Source of the DNA: Berberis thunbergii
Taxonomy: Eukaryota > Streptophyta > Magnoliopsida > Ranunculales > Berberidaceae
Length of the DNA stretch: 64,000 nt
Reading direction: 5' to 3'
Assembly: GCA_003290165.1 (NCBI GenBank)
Contig: QNQO01000653.1
Coordinates: 186,001-250,000, forward strand
Positions 22,350 to 33,892 of the stretch are shown in pieces. The notes beneath the pieces are model-generated. The model was not told the origin of the DNA, did not search any database, and saw only the letters and a list, made by a program, of their open reading frames with translations. The translations under genes were made by a program, and so were the position numbers. How positions within the stretch are numbered: the first letter of the stretch is position 1; every line of letters begins with the position of its first letter.

Positions 22350-24290
22350 CCTCAAAGAACTTGGGTTGATATTTATCGAAGAAGAAAGAGACGAGCCATC
22401 AAGTTTGCATATAAAGCTCATGCTCAGATCGAAGGAAAGACAGTCGTTCAGTTGCGGACCGCTAATTTTTTTAGAAGAGAAGGGGGATGTGAAGAACTAT
22501 CGATAGGTATTGTTGGGAACAAGTTTGGGTTTGGATACGTGAAGGAGGTTCTCACCAGGACAGGAAGCCTAAGGGAGGATTGGACATGAAAACCATAGTG
22601 GCAGCACCTTGTTTTCCAAGATCAGTGAGCAAGAGGATAGGAATAAAGTACCGGAGATTAGTCCCATGCATATTGCTAGCATGCTCCTCATTATCAGGCC
22701 ATTGAGGCCCTTTTTGGAGGATGATACAACTGCCCTCAACACTATTCCCCTTTGGATTACTTTGAGGAACATACCCCTAATGTTCTGGAACCCCAAGGGC
22801 ATGGAAGCCATTGCTAGTGCAATTGGAACGCCATTCCTGCTTGACAAGGCCATGAAAATAAAGTGTGCATGAACTTTGCAAGTGTTTATTGAAATCAATG
22901 TGTCTAGTCCCCTGCAATAAATTCATCTAATTGTAGATGGCGTCAAGACGTACAAGGTTGGGTTGAATATGCTTGGAAGTCAGTCAAATGCAAACTTTGT
23001 AATGTATTTGGTCATAGCATAGATGGTGTGGGAAGAATGATGCAACAAAGGTAGTGATAAAGGTGTATAAACCTATGGAAAAGCCTAAGAAGGCGAGCCG
23101 GGAAGAAGGTTGGGAGACTCCAAATAAGCAACATTCATTCAAGAGTAGGCAAGGAAGTGCGGGTATTACAAGCTCAAATGTAATTGATCTGGAAAATCAA
23201 AATGTGAGAATGAAGAAGTGTGCTAGAAGCAGAAGAAATTGAAGACTGTCCCAAAGAGGATAATGAGACAGACAAGCAGTCAGTAAGAAACTCATCACCA
23301 CCAAAGAGTACTCAAGGTCAGTGTTTTAAAAATGTTAGGCGGTGGGCGGGCGGCGAGCAGGTTCCTAGAGGCCTAGGCAGTTTTAGATTTTTGTATTATA
23401 ACTTTAATAATTTACAAAAGTTAAGCATAATACCTTATCAATTACATCCAATTTAATGCCAAGATACATATGTAAAATTTATAAACATGAAAAATTAACA
23501 ATTATGAACAAAATTTATTAAAATTCAAATGACTAAAGTTGGTCATGATGGGTACTTTATACAAAGTTGAATTTGTGGACAAATATCCAAATATAATCTT
23601 TTATTTTTCTTCAAATTTCATGAATGACTTCAATCATGTTTGATAAAATCTACATTACTAAAATTGGTACCGGCAAATCCTTTGAGAATTCCATTAAGTA
23701 ATCATCATTTCCTACATTCAAATATATATTGAATAAAAAATAATTAAATTGTTTCTTTCCAAAAAAAAAGGGAAAGAAAAATAAAATAAGAACACAATTA
23801 GCCTTATTAAAAAATACCCGCCCAGAACCCGCCTAAGCGCCTGCCCGATTTTCACCCCGCCCAGCCATTAATATGGGCATATCTCTAACGCCTAGCGTCT
23901 AGGCCGTTTTTTAGAACATTGCTCAAGCTAGAGGTGGGCGTGATGAGAAAGGAAGATAACGAAAAAACAATGTTGCACAAAACAATGATACAAGTACAAA
24001 CTTGGTTACTAAGAATGGGAGCATATTCACTCCTCTTATAACCATGGAGAAAGCTAGTGATGGAAAAATATGTGATGACGGTGATATTAGCGAAAAAGAG
24101 TTTGACTTAAATCCATTACGACTAATAGGGGTGCAATCAAACATTCGTAGATAAAACTCGAGGAAGGCCAATCCCAAGTACATGGAGCATTGATCACTTG
24201 CATCTAAACCTAAGTAAAAGGTAACTTGTAAACTCAATGAAGACAAGTAATATAGGAAGTAGATGTCTTTCGAATTCTTGTATGAACGCA
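22350..24290 (+). pseudogene. LINE ORF1 remnant (DUF4283 and zinc knuckle), split by a MITE
   Basis: The recognisable core is 22609-22872, containing IPLWITLRNIPLMFWNPKG and AIASAIGTPFLLDKAM, matching the DUF4283 pattern of plant L1-type ORF1 (weak 'PVWV-L---P---WN---L--IAS-IG-P---D'). After a frame change, WKSVKCKLCNVFGHS near 22975-23020 is the start of a CCHC knuckle with its last Cys lost. A Lys/Ser-rich tail (23054-23310) runs into a MITE and resumes after it (23930-24200). Stops and frameshifts are many. No endonuclease or reverse transcriptase follows, so it is a fragment. Confidence 0.6.
23319..23921. mobile_element. hAT-type MITE, 603 bp, inside the LINE remnant
   Basis: Ends CAGTGTTTTAAAAATG and, reversed, CAATGTTCTAAAAAACG. 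Flanking 8-mers CTCAAGGT (23311-23318) and CTCAAGCT (23922-23929) match at 7 of 8. GC-rich subterminal regions (GGCGGTGGGCGGGCGG; CCTAGCGTCTAGGCC) resemble each other in inverted orientation, with an AT-rich middle. No coding. Confidence 0.8.
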
Positions 24291-25823
24291 AGATTATAGC
24301 TAGTATTCAATAGTTTACTTTCAAGTTTTAGTGTTCTTCGGATCTCTACGTTGACTTCTCTTAAATCTTGAGCACCCTATTAGGTATAAATCATGTCATA
24401 AGGATGATTAAACAATTTATTGGTGCTTATGAGAAAGTAAGCCTATGGCATGTGCACCAAGAAACTACTATTGTAGCAAAAACCACTTTATGAGATTATT
24501 TCCCAACTTGGATAAAGTGGAGCTTGATCTAATTAGTTTTTTTGCTGAGGATTTGAAGAAACTTTCCGTTTCTATTGACGATGTAATGAGCGATTGTATT
24601 TGGTTCATCATTTTTTTATTAATATTAAGATTTGGTAATCCTCCAAACCCATGCTCGCTTTTAAAAAAAAATGCCACCATGTAATGTATTTTAGATGGAC
24701 TACATTTGTGCATATTTTGGATTTTGGTGTGACAATGAATGCATTATTGTATCTTTTTGTTGTTTTTCATTTCTTTATTTTTTCATCCCCTTCCTTTCAA
24801 TAACCCATCAAATGTTGTTGATGTGTCTAAATTTGTCCCTATTGACTTTGACCTGCAAAAATACCATCGTGGCGATGACCAAAGACACTCTGATGGTAAA
24901 GTCGGGTTCTTAAACAATAACGAAATTAGGGTTGCATACCTTCATCATCCATTTTGCTCACCTTATATAATGGGAGCATTTTACTCGTTCATTGACTCTA
25001 TATTTGAATGCGTAATGGAAGGAGGAGATCTCGCTTAGAATCTCCCCTCATCAAGTTATGTCCATGTAGAGTTCTTCACCAGTCCACAACTAATCTTGTT
25101 GGTACTTGGCTCTCTTTAGGACTCAATGCCTAACTGGGCCACGGGTGTTCTAAATGGGCCTTGGTCTCAATTAGCCCAAGGGTTTGCATTCTTACCTTAT
25201 TGTCCTGGGCCAAGCTCAAGACTTTCACCATTTTAGGCTTATGTAATCTGGGCTTGATCCCCTGACTTACGGGTTGAACTGGGCCTGATTTGAACTTGGC
25301 AAGGCTTGATCTGTGCTGGCCCTTTTCTATTATAATTTATTTGAGCCAAATATATAACAACTTACTATTCCTTTCTACAAAATCTGTGAAGAAGTAAACA
25401 TGCTGCATTGAACATCCACGGTCCTCTGCAAAATACTGTAAACAAATCAAAATCTTAAAACATCCAAGCATTTATTAGCAGGCCCAAACTGATTCTATCA
25501 TTTGGCCCACACTTATTAAACAAAATCCACTCAAATTTGGCCAACAGCAACAGTAACGAAATCTCTCCAGTGGTTCTAAACTTCTCTTCCCCACGAACCT
25601 TCAAATCATTCTGTGGTCATCAACCATGGATAAATACACTGACACGTACACACAAAATTCCTACATACATATCGTCTACACCTACCGTTCCTCAGCTTAA
25701 CTCAACACCACTCCTTTCCTTTCAACATGCTCCATGTTCTTCCTCATTGATCACAAAAATCGCAAGTTTAGAGAGCGACATGTGATCGATCACCTTAGCC
25801 TTAGATAATTAGATGTTTTGAAA
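24291..25823. other. No supported gene; possible degraded coding patches
   Basis: Open stretches at 24445-24684 and 24820-25038 (plus) show no known domain. From about 25090 to 25330 the DNA is rich in GGGCC/GGGCTT phrases as in some plant TE ends, but no element boundary could be fixed. Confidence 0.4.
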
Positions 25824-27062
25824 TAGGGTTGGGTAGGTCTGGGTAATCGGCTCGAAAATTAAAAATTGAAAACCGGCCTGATATTTTGAAGCCTGCAGTT
25901 GTGAGGCTCAAGACCGGACCGAATTGGGCCGATCAATCGAGGCACGGCTAACCGAATTCCGGGCCGGTCTCAGATCGATCTCGGTCCAAAGCCCAAACAG
26001 TTTTTAAACATTTGAAAAGCCCGTTTAGAAATTTGACAAAGCCCAAACCAACAAGGAGTTTGTCTCATCTCTGTTCTTTTCACTCTCTATTGCTCGGTGA
26101 AGCGAAAGTGAAAGAAAATCAAATCGAAACAGTTTCTCAGTGAATCATACACAGGGTGTTTGGTTTCATGACATGGTACTAAAACAACTTGTTTGATCCA
26201 CTGGAAACAAGTAACCATAAAAGAGAGTTTCTAAACCAATAAACATATGTAAAAGATCATTATCAATCTCAGGTAAAATACCAATGGCAATTTTAATCCA
26301 AAAAAAAACTCCCTCTCAACACAGCTAGCTAGTGGAATTGAATCCCCAACCTAAACCCCTCTCTTCGCAACCTTGTACGAACTCACTCAGCTCCAAAGAT
26401 AAGAGGGATCTCGTACGCTCCTTCGTTCACATTGATTGATTAGAGAACCCTAATTTTTTGTTTCGTTGGTCAATCGATCGATCGATCTTTGAAAATATGG
26501 GGGACGTCAACGATCCATTCATGCGGAACAACACCGCCAGCTTGCAGGCTCGCGCCAAAACTCAAAATCGAGCTACTGTTCTTCAGCTCAAGTTGGTTCG
26601 TTTTTCTTCTTCAGCTCAAAATCTCTTTCCCTCTCAACAGAGCTAGCTAGTGGAATTAAACAACTTGTACCTGTCCAACAGAAATACTTGGCTTCCTAGG
26701 CAATCTATGCACACCACTTCAGAGTTGATTGAACTCTTATTGGTTATGGTGTTGTGAGTTTCCTCTTAACAGCTCATCTTCTTCACCTCTCAAGATTACC
26801 AATGTTTTTTTACTCCCCCAATCTCAACAAAACCCTAGATTTGAATTTGGTAAAGATGAATAACAGAGATCGAGAAAGACAAACCCTCACCAAAATCGAA
26901 ATTATAAATAAATTATATTCATGACCGGTGAATTTTGAAAATGATAATCGAGACCTGAACCGAGCATCTCGATTCGATTTGGTTTTTAGAACCGAATATT
27001 AAAATAAATTTTAAAAACCGACCCGATCGGTCCGGCTTTTCGACCACAAATGCCCACCCCTA
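25824..27062. mobile_element. Non-autonomous hAT element carrying a U1-70K exon, 1.24 kb
   Basis: Left end TAGGGTTGGGTAGG, right end reversed TAGGGGTGGGCATT, both of the plant hAT type. Flanks TTTTGAAA (25816-25823) and TTTTGAAC (27063-27070) match at 7 of 8. Subterminal regions are rich in GGTCCGG/CCGGAC and GGCCCA. No transposase. It carries the first exon of a splicing-factor gene and a duplicated 27-bp phrase with GCTAGCTAGTGGAATT (near 26313 and 26631). The element ends 167 bp before the start codon of the intact gene downstream. Confidence 0.8.
26497..26595 (+). pseudogene. U1-70K: Captured first exon of U1 snRNP 70 kDa protein
   Basis: ATG at 26497 opens MGDVNDPFMRNNTASLQARA followed by KTQNRATVLQLKL, which matches the N-terminus of plant U1-70K, where this sequence precedes IGQSHPTGL. 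The exon stops after Leu at a GTTCGT donor-like site, the expected exon end. A pyrimidine-rich leader before the ATG looks like parental 5' UTR. The RNA-recognition motif and RS tail are missing, so there is no splicing function. The leader may bring promoter sequence with it. Confidence 0.8.
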
Positions 27063-27179
27063 TTTTGAACACACACTTTAGAGGTAGAGAGAGCATTAAT
27101 AAGGCCCACTGACAGCCACTAGTTTCACTTGCTAATCCAAACTCCACCTTGGTGGACTCTCCATCGCTCATATGCTCTT

Positions 27180-27186
27180 TATAAAA
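27180..27186 (+). promoter_or_regulatory. Candidate TATA box of the intact gene
   Basis: TATAAAA, 43 bp before the ATG at 27229. Its position argues against translation from the in-frame ATG at 27172, which overlaps it. Confidence 0.5.
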
Positions 27187-27228
27187 CCCACCACCCTCAA
27201 AAGCCGAAATGAAATCTCTCCAACACAA

Positions 27229-28761
27229 ATGGACATCTGGTCTTGGATCTGCGACCTCCCTGACTCGGCCGATTGGTCCGAGTCATACTCACCACCTACG
27301 TACCAACTCACCACCGACTCAACCAAATCAATCCTCTTGAAAGTAGAACGTACTGCTGGCTCCAACAAGGACACTTTGGTCACTTTCTCCATCTGCATAA
27401 ATGGTTACAAGTCATCTAACATCCGTAAAACTCTTTGGGTTTCGGACGCATGTCCACTCTCATCCGACCTTCCATTTCTTCCTCTCATTCTCCAACTCAT
27501 ACAAGAAACCATAACTCGTTCACCCACCACGCATGATAGCAGCATATGCATGCGGTCTCTGCTTCAAAAACTCAAACCGGAACCGATTTCTTGGATCGTT
27601 GAGTCACACTCGCCCGAGTCTTTCTCCAGCTTCTTTAACTTGATTTTCTTGTGCAGACTCTTCTGGCTCTGCGCGTGCGACGCACCTGCTGAAATCGGGT
27701 TGGTTTTCTTTAAAACCGTGCTCGGCCCAAATCTCGACCCGGTTGCATGCAAGCACGTGTTGCGGACGTTCTTGGTTTCGATAGGTGTTGATGCCGAGCT
27801 CTGCTTCGTGCGCACCTTTGGGTACATGTTAGTGAAATGGCTGATGTTAAGAGATGCGGGTGTAGGTTTACAGCAGGTGGTGTTTAGTCCACTTCTTTCC
27901 TGCAACGGGTTGTCTTATGGGTTGGAGTCTCACGGGTTGTGGATCTTGAAAGGGTATAGTCCAGTTTTGTCTATGACCCGAACCAGGTTCAGTGGCGAAC
28001 ACCTCTTTGAGGCTAAAGAAGCCGTGCTAAAATACGCCCTCGGGCACCAACAATTGGAGGCCGTTATTCAGTTGGAGTATTGGGTTAGTTTCTTGGAAGG
28101 ATTCATTCATGTTAAGGCACGCGTTGATAATATACGCCTCCAAGTGGTCAAATTGGGGTTTAACAATGAGGAAGAAGGAGAATTTGGGGATGAGAAATAT
28201 TTTCCTTCACGGGTTCGGGTTTGGGTTGGGCCAGAAGCGGGAGCCACATATGTGGGCGGGTTGAGTTTAGGCAAATGTACAGAAAACCCGGAGAGAGAAA
28301 TCGTGGAAGAAAAGGTTTTGAAGGGTAGTTTTGGAAAGGTAAAAACAGGGGTGGTGAAGGCAAGGGCGAATGCAATGAAGAAGACTAAGACAAAAAATTG
28401 GAAGTGGGAGCAAGACGCGGAGGGACATGTAGCAATTTTCGAAGGGATATTGTATGATATTGTGAGTGGCGTTGAGGTTGCTAATAGTAAAAGCGTGAAA
28501 GATGGTTTTCGAAGGCGATATTCAGGAGCGAATAGGGCTTTCAATAAGAGGGGTGGATTGATGTTGGTAGGGAATGAGGGGTGGGGTGAAGGAGTAGGGT
28601 GGAGGCTTGGGAGGGAGATGGAAGGGAGTGTGTTGAAATGGAGATTGGGAGGGAAGGCTTGGTTGAGCTATTGGCCTAATGAAGTGAAAAGTGACTACTT
28701 TGAAACAAAGTGTGTGGAGTGGTGTGAAGAGGTTGATTTGCCTTTGTTTCATGGGAAGTAA
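27229..28761 (+). CDS. Intact single-exon gene, conserved plant-type protein of unknown function (510 aa)
   Basis: One uninterrupted frame from ATG 27229 to TAA 28761. The upstream in-frame ATG at 27172 would add 19 residues but overlaps a TATA box, so the later start (MDIWSWICDLP) is preferred. I do not recognise a named domain. The N-terminal part is Ser/Thr-rich; residues about 95-190 hold hydrophobic stretches (FFNLIFLCRLFWLCACDAP) that could be buried helices or a weak membrane segment. The second half has WVGPEAGATYVGGLSLGK, then a basic stretch (KARANAMKKTKTKNWKWEQD), and a Trp/Gly-rich C-terminus. GC content is higher than the surroundings and no stops occur, so it is probably functional. 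A hAT element sits immediately upstream. Confidence 0.85.
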   Translation: MDIWSWICDLPDSADWSESYSPPTYQLTTDSTKSILLKVERTAGSNKDTLVTFSICINGYKSSNIRKTLWVSDACPLSSDLPFLPLILQLIQETITRSPTTHDSSICMRSLLQKLKPEPISWIVESHSPESFSSFFNLIFLCRLFWLCACDAPAEIGLVFFKTVLGPNLDPVACKHVLRTFLVSIGVDAELCFVRTFGYMLVKWLMLRDAGVGLQQVVFSPLLSCNGLSYGLESHGLWILKGYSPVLSMTRTRFSGEHLFEAKEAVLKYALGHQQLEAVIQLEYWVSFLEGFIHVKARVDNIRLQVVKLGFNNEEEGEFGDEKYFPSRVRVWVGPEAGATYVGGLSLGKCTENPEREIVEEKVLKGSFGKVKTGVVKARANAMKKTKTKNWKWEQDAEGHVAIFEGILYDIVSGVEVANSKSVKDGFRRRYSGANRAFNKRGGLMLVGNEGWGEGVGWRLGREMEGSVLKWRLGGKAWLSYWPNEVKSDYFETKCVEWCEEVDLPLFHGK

Positions 28762-30870
28762 AATTGGAGGTGTGAAACTATTGTAGCAGTATGTATACTC
28801 AAATCATCATATTATTATATTGTATATTGTTTAGAGAATTTAACAAAATCATGTTTTACAGTTTTATGCTTTAATTCTCTTTTGGGTGATTCAGTGTTTT
28901 TCCCTAGTGATATCAAAAGAGGTCAGCTAAAGTAAGATAAAATAAAATAAAATTTTGAATTAAATTAAATAATATTGTTTCACGTAAGCAGGCTATGGTA
29001 ACAAGACACTTAGCATTTATTATTATTATTTTTTTTTTTGTAAGAATAGTGCTAAGCACATCACCAATGTTAACATAATAACTTACCAAATGAGGTAAGA
29101 CATTTCATTATCACATCATGTAACGCTCAAGTAATAGAACAATATCATCATATTCATGATCTACCCTGACTGAGTAGTATGAATCTGCTTTCTAAATCCA
29201 ACACAACTTCATCACTCATCTTCTTCAGTCAAATGGGGGATTTTTTTGGCATGATTAGGATCACTAAGCTTATAAGCAATTTAAGACCAACAAAAATTAT
29301 GTCAACAACTCCATTATCACATCAAATCAAGTTCATTCATCGCGATCAATTTTGAAACTCCTCAATGCCCCCGTTTTGTCACCCAAGATAACGTAACTTT
29401 ATCATTTGAACTCCGGAACATGAGAGTAAAGTTTGGTTCATGGTGGGTAACTTCAAAGCTTCCACAATGTGAGAAACTTTGGAGCTGTTTACTAGAGATT
29501 TATTCCTGCTTACACCTGAGGTAAGTGTTTGTTGATGTTGATAATTATTTTAATCACGATCTCTAATCAATAAAGTTGAGACTAGGTTTTATTTTTATTT
29601 ATTTTTAACTGTTAGGTATGGATAGGTCAATGATAGTATGAAAACTAAAACTGGGTTCTTAAAACAAAAAGACAGTTTTTTTATTCTTACGTACTTGAAA
29701 AAAAAAACGAGAAAGTAGAAAAAGAACAATGAGAATACAGGTATTGAAAATAACAATAAGAAACATCTTGTTTTGCAAATAAGAGATCATTAGAAAGTGA
29801 TGGAGCCAAGACTTTTGTTAAAGGGAGCAGAGTGATGAATTATAGTTAATTAATAATAATATAATAATTAATTACACTAACATAATTTTTGTTAAAATTT
29901 GAACAATACATAAATATATACAAACATCAATTGTTAAATAAAATTTCATCTAATCTATGGGGGAGGAAAATAGATCCAACAAGCTACTTTGTAAGAGCAT
30001 AAAAATAAATATATGGGGAACAAATAAAATAGGTGTATAAAATTAAGAAGCAAAAATTAATTTCAAATGTAAAATTATATGTTTACAAAAAAAATTGGGT
30101 TATTTGTTATTTTCTTATAAATAATAGCTAATTAGAGGATTTTTTCTATAAAATTATATGATAGTTAATTGGGTTATTTGTGTATAAAGCTACTGCAGTC
30201 TCTCCCAGAACAATAGTCAATATACGTTGATTGTCAAAAGGTTCACGTTGATTATCAAAATGCCCTTCAAACAATAACTCACAAATGATTCTCGAGATAC
30301 AAACATGTATCTTGAGGAAAAACTAATGGGTTGAAATTTTCATGCATCTTCAGAAAAATTCTACGTATAAAATACAAAACTAGACCTCCATATACGAATT
30401 CATATCGAGAAAGTACTTTTAAAAAACTTTCTTCTTTCTCAAAGTAGACAAAAGAGGTACGTTGGGGTTGCTGATGGCTGGTGGCGATGATGGGAAAGAA
30501 AAATAAATTAAACAGATAGGAAATGAAACGAAAAGAGGAGGTGGCGAGCAGTTGTCAGTCTCGTAGTAAATAGACAGAGACAACATAAAAGAAGAAAGGG
30601 GCGAGACGGAATCTTCGACATCACATAGAATAAAAGGAGAGAGGAAGAGGTCGAGGGAAATGGCGTCATCAACTTTACATGATCGGTAAATTGTGAAAAC
30701 CAAAATAAATAAATAAATCAAAAGTTTGTGGGGGCAAGTGCCCACCCCCCACTTGACCCCCCTAGATCTGTCCCTGTCGCGAGAGAACAAGGGGAGACGG
30801 ATTCATGTGCTTCTAACTGGTAAATCACTTCCACCAAAATTCATATATACCTTTTTTTAAAATATATTAA
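28762..30870. other. Intergenic, AT-rich, no gene supported
   Basis: Homopolymer-rich DNA. Around 29800-30780 a segment begins AGTGATGGAGCCAAGACTT and ends near GGGGGCAAGTGCCCACCCC...AGATCTGTCCCTG, phrases common at plant TE edges, but the ends do not pair convincingly and no target duplication was found. Confidence 0.4.
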
Positions 30871-30925
30871 ATCCTCGTAGCTCTCGCAAGCTAAGCGAGC
30901 GCACTACCATCTGAGTTGCATGCCC
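30871..30925 (-). ncRNA. tRNA-Ala(AGC)-like 5' two-thirds (tRNA pseudogene or SINE head)
   Basis: The minus strand reads GGGCATGCAACTCAGATGG, then TAGTGCGCTCGCTTAGCTTG, then CGAGAG. This matches plant tRNA-Ala through acceptor 5' strand, D arm with A-box (TGGTAGTGCGC), and anticodon arm with AGC at the loop; about 48 of 55 positions agree with the tRNA-Ala sequence I know. The T arm and 3' acceptor are replaced by AT-rich DNA, so it is not a working tRNA. Confidence 0.65.
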
Positions 30926-30971
30926 ACAATGAAGCCATTTTATTACAAATTAAAATTTAAACATTATATAA

Positions 30972-31020
30972 GGTAATGACTACCTCGCACCACCACTTCC
31001 TTTATCACACCACCAAACCA
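30972..31020 (+). repeat. Left terminal inverted repeat of the MULE
   Basis: The first 24 bases pair with the right end with four mismatches; beyond this, a CACACCA-rich region is shared loosely. Preceded by target duplication ATTATATAA. Confidence 0.85.
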
Positions 31021-31215
31021 TTTTTTTATTTTTTTTTACTTTCTCACATCACCAATAAATACCTTAAAACCTCAGAATCTCAAACAAAGAAACAAAAAAA
31101 AAACACTCAAATGGCTCTCTCCCTCCTTCATTTCTCGTCCTCCTCTTTCCTATCTCTCCATCTTTATTTGCATTTCACTAAAGTTCACGTTGGAAAACTT
31201 AGTTCACTTCATTAG

Positions 31216-33892
31216 ATGAAAATGAAAGGGTTTAGTGAAGTTGATGATGTTAGAAATAAAGATTCTAATGGTTTTCATGAGGGTGAAGAAGAACATCAAT
31301 CTAAAGAGCAAGGACAATCCTTTTCAGTGGAGGTAATTTGCCAAAAAAAACTTCATTTAATTTGCATGTAAATTTTATTTATTTTGTATTTTTTCAAAAT
31401 AAGTGATTGATTATTTTATGATGCATAGGAATTTATAATAGATGTAATAGACATGGAGATGCCTTTTTAACGATCTTGAAAGCTCGAAGACGAACCATTT
31501 AGAGGTAACCACCATTTTATTGTTAAGTAAATTAAAATTTGATAATAATGTTGTTATGAAATTAATTATAAATTGAATCATTATAATGTTGACAATAACA
31601 ATGAAAAAAGATCATTGGTACTCGTAGTCGATGATAGTTATTTATTTGTTACGAACGAGATATGTAAATTTTTACTTATTTTCATTTTTCACCATTTGTC
31701 ATTGTTATAAATATGTTGTTATTAACAAATTATACATTTTTTTCAGGTATTCTCATCAAAGTCTGCACTGATAGGTTGGGTCCAAGAGATTGGTAGAAAT
31801 AATAACATGATCATTACTATCACTAAATCGAAACCGGCTAATCAAATAAGGGAAGAGTCCATTTTGGTTGTGAAATGGGAGGGAAACCTGATAAAAAGGT
31901 TAAAGAATCTTATTCGATCCAGCAATAGAAAGAAGTGTGGGTGCAAATTTGAGTTGAAAGGGGTCCCACTGGAGAATGACCACTGGAGATTGCAAGTGAG
32001 ATGTGGAACCCACAATCATCCTCGATCAAAGTCACTTGTTGGTCATTCGTTTGCTGGAAAATTAAACGTAGAGGAGATTATTAGTATGAAGAATTTGGCG
32101 AAGGTCGGTGTGAGCTCTCAGAACATCTTGTCTCGGCTGAAAGAGAGGTCGCCAAATAACAACTCGACTCGGAAGCATATTTACAGTCTAGTGTGTCAGC
32201 TAAAAGTACTGGAACAAAGAGGCAGGACGACTTTGCAACATACTCTAGAGTTGTTGAGAGAGCACAAATACATAGAGTGACATTCTGTTGATCAGGGGAA
32301 TAGAGTCACAAACATTTTTTGGGCGCATCCTAAATCTATTCAGTTGGCAAAGTGTTTTCCACAAGTAATGCTTATGGATTGCACATATAAAACTAACCGT
32401 TATAGGATGTCGCCGTTTGAGATTGTTAGTGTGACATAGACTGGGAAGACCTTCAACGTTGCATTCTGTTTCATGTGTTTGGAAAAGGAAGAGTCTTATG
32501 CTTGGGCATTGGAAAAGCTTGCAGGAATTTTCGAGTCAGACAACCTGCCAAGTGTGTTTGTGACTGATAGAGAACTTGTTTTGATCAAGGCTATTGAGCG
32601 AGTTTTCACCAAGGCAAGGAGATTATTGTGCACATGGCACATCAATACAAATGTGGAAAAAATTGTAAAAGGCACTTTGAGGACAATGACTGGTAGGTCG
32701 ACTTTATAGATTCATTTTCAGAATTGTATAGATCAAGTTTACAAGAAAATTGGAACAATGCCACAATTGAGTTCGATAAAAGATGGGCAAAATACCCTAA
32801 GTGTTTGAAATATCTCAAGACATTCTCGTATCCCCATAAGGAGTACTTTGTCTATGCATGGACGGATAAATTTATGCATTTTAGACAACGCACAACGGGT
32901 CAAGTTGAAGGTGCACACTCGAAGTTGAAGCACTTGTTGAAAAACTCCCAAGGAACATTTCTTAATGTCTGAAAAAAGATACATGAAATGATCAAAGTCA
33001 AACTAATTGAGATAGAGTCGTCATTCCAATATAGTCTGACGAATGTGATGGTTGAACATAACTTCACTCTATTTTCCTTAATTCATGGGTCGGTGGCGTG
33101 CAGGGCAATTGATTTGATAAATGCAGAAATTTTGAGAAGTGAAAGTATGGGGGTTGACCCTATAAAGTGTGGTTGTGTGCTTCAAACGACGCAAGGATTG
33201 CCTTGCGCTCATGAATTTACAGGTTATCTAACTCCCACAGGGAAAATTCCAGTATGCACCGTTGGCAAGTATTGGCTGCAGCTTGGCACAACACCTATTC
33301 GTGAATGTGGCAATGTAATAAAAGACCCAGTGTTCAACACCCTTATGAATAGGTTCAATGAGTCAAGTCTTGATCCGAAGTTGGTCATGAAGAGGAAGCT
33401 TATCGAGTTGACTTCTCCAGGTGATAGTGTCATGGTTTAACCATCACTTTTGGCTGGAAAGGTGAAACCGAAAAAGAAGAAGTTGGCTAAGCACGAGAAG
33501 TCCACTAAAAGGGATCCCTTGGGTCACGAATTCGCCATGACACAAGAAGAAATGAAATGCAAAAGTGAGAAAGTGTCAGTAAAAAAGGAGAAAGCAGTAA
33601 TTCATAACAATAGATTGATGCGGCAGATTTTTTCTTGGATACGAGATTATGTTTACGACGTAGTCAACGTCCCAGGCGACGATAACTGTGGTTTCCGATG
33701 CATTGCCAAGTTCCTTCAATATGATGATGAAAATGGTTGGAAACGAGTGCGGAAAGAGTTATTGATGGAACTTGAGTGTAATGCAGCGTTGTGGCTTGCA
33801 ATGTGGCATGAGGAAGGGGTAAAGGTTAAAGACACTTTGGTGATTCCAGAAAACCAGGTGCGGATAGATAGGGAAAGTTGGTTTATGGATCC
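31216..33892 (+). pseudogene. FAR1-like MULE transposase with OTU-like domain, decayed and cut by a solo LTR
   Basis: Three exons can be traced: 31216-31332, 31439-31504 and from 31747, with GT/AG borders. Order of parts: acidic N-terminus; FAR1/WRKY-GCM1-like zinc-binding region (KKCGCKFELKG...CGTHNHPR, near 31930-32010); MULE DDE core with LMDCTYKTNRY (first Asp), VFVTDRELVL (second Asp) and TGQVEGAHSKLK (Glu region); SWIM finger CGCVLQTTQGLPCAHE (33168-33215); Lys-rich linker; then VPGDDNCGFRCIAKFL, the Asp/Cys box of OTU-type cysteine proteases. Stops are at 31478, 31487, 32278, 32437, 32970 and 33438, mostly explicable as TGG or CAA changes, with one frameshift near 32700. It would cut and rejoin element ends in the nucleus. 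The OTU domain is interrupted at 33893. Confidence 0.85.

Noticed and set aside
27172..27228. Upstream in-frame start for the intact gene
   Set aside because: The ATG at 27172 overlaps a TATA box; the start at 27229 leaves a plausible short leader.
27564..28752. Minus-strand frames inside the intact gene
   Set aside because: Shadows of the plus-strand coding sequence; no domain.
29797..30780. Candidate TE between AGTGATGGAGCCAAG and AGATCTGTCCCTG
   Set aside because: Ends match only about 9 of 15 when reversed, and no flanking duplication was found.
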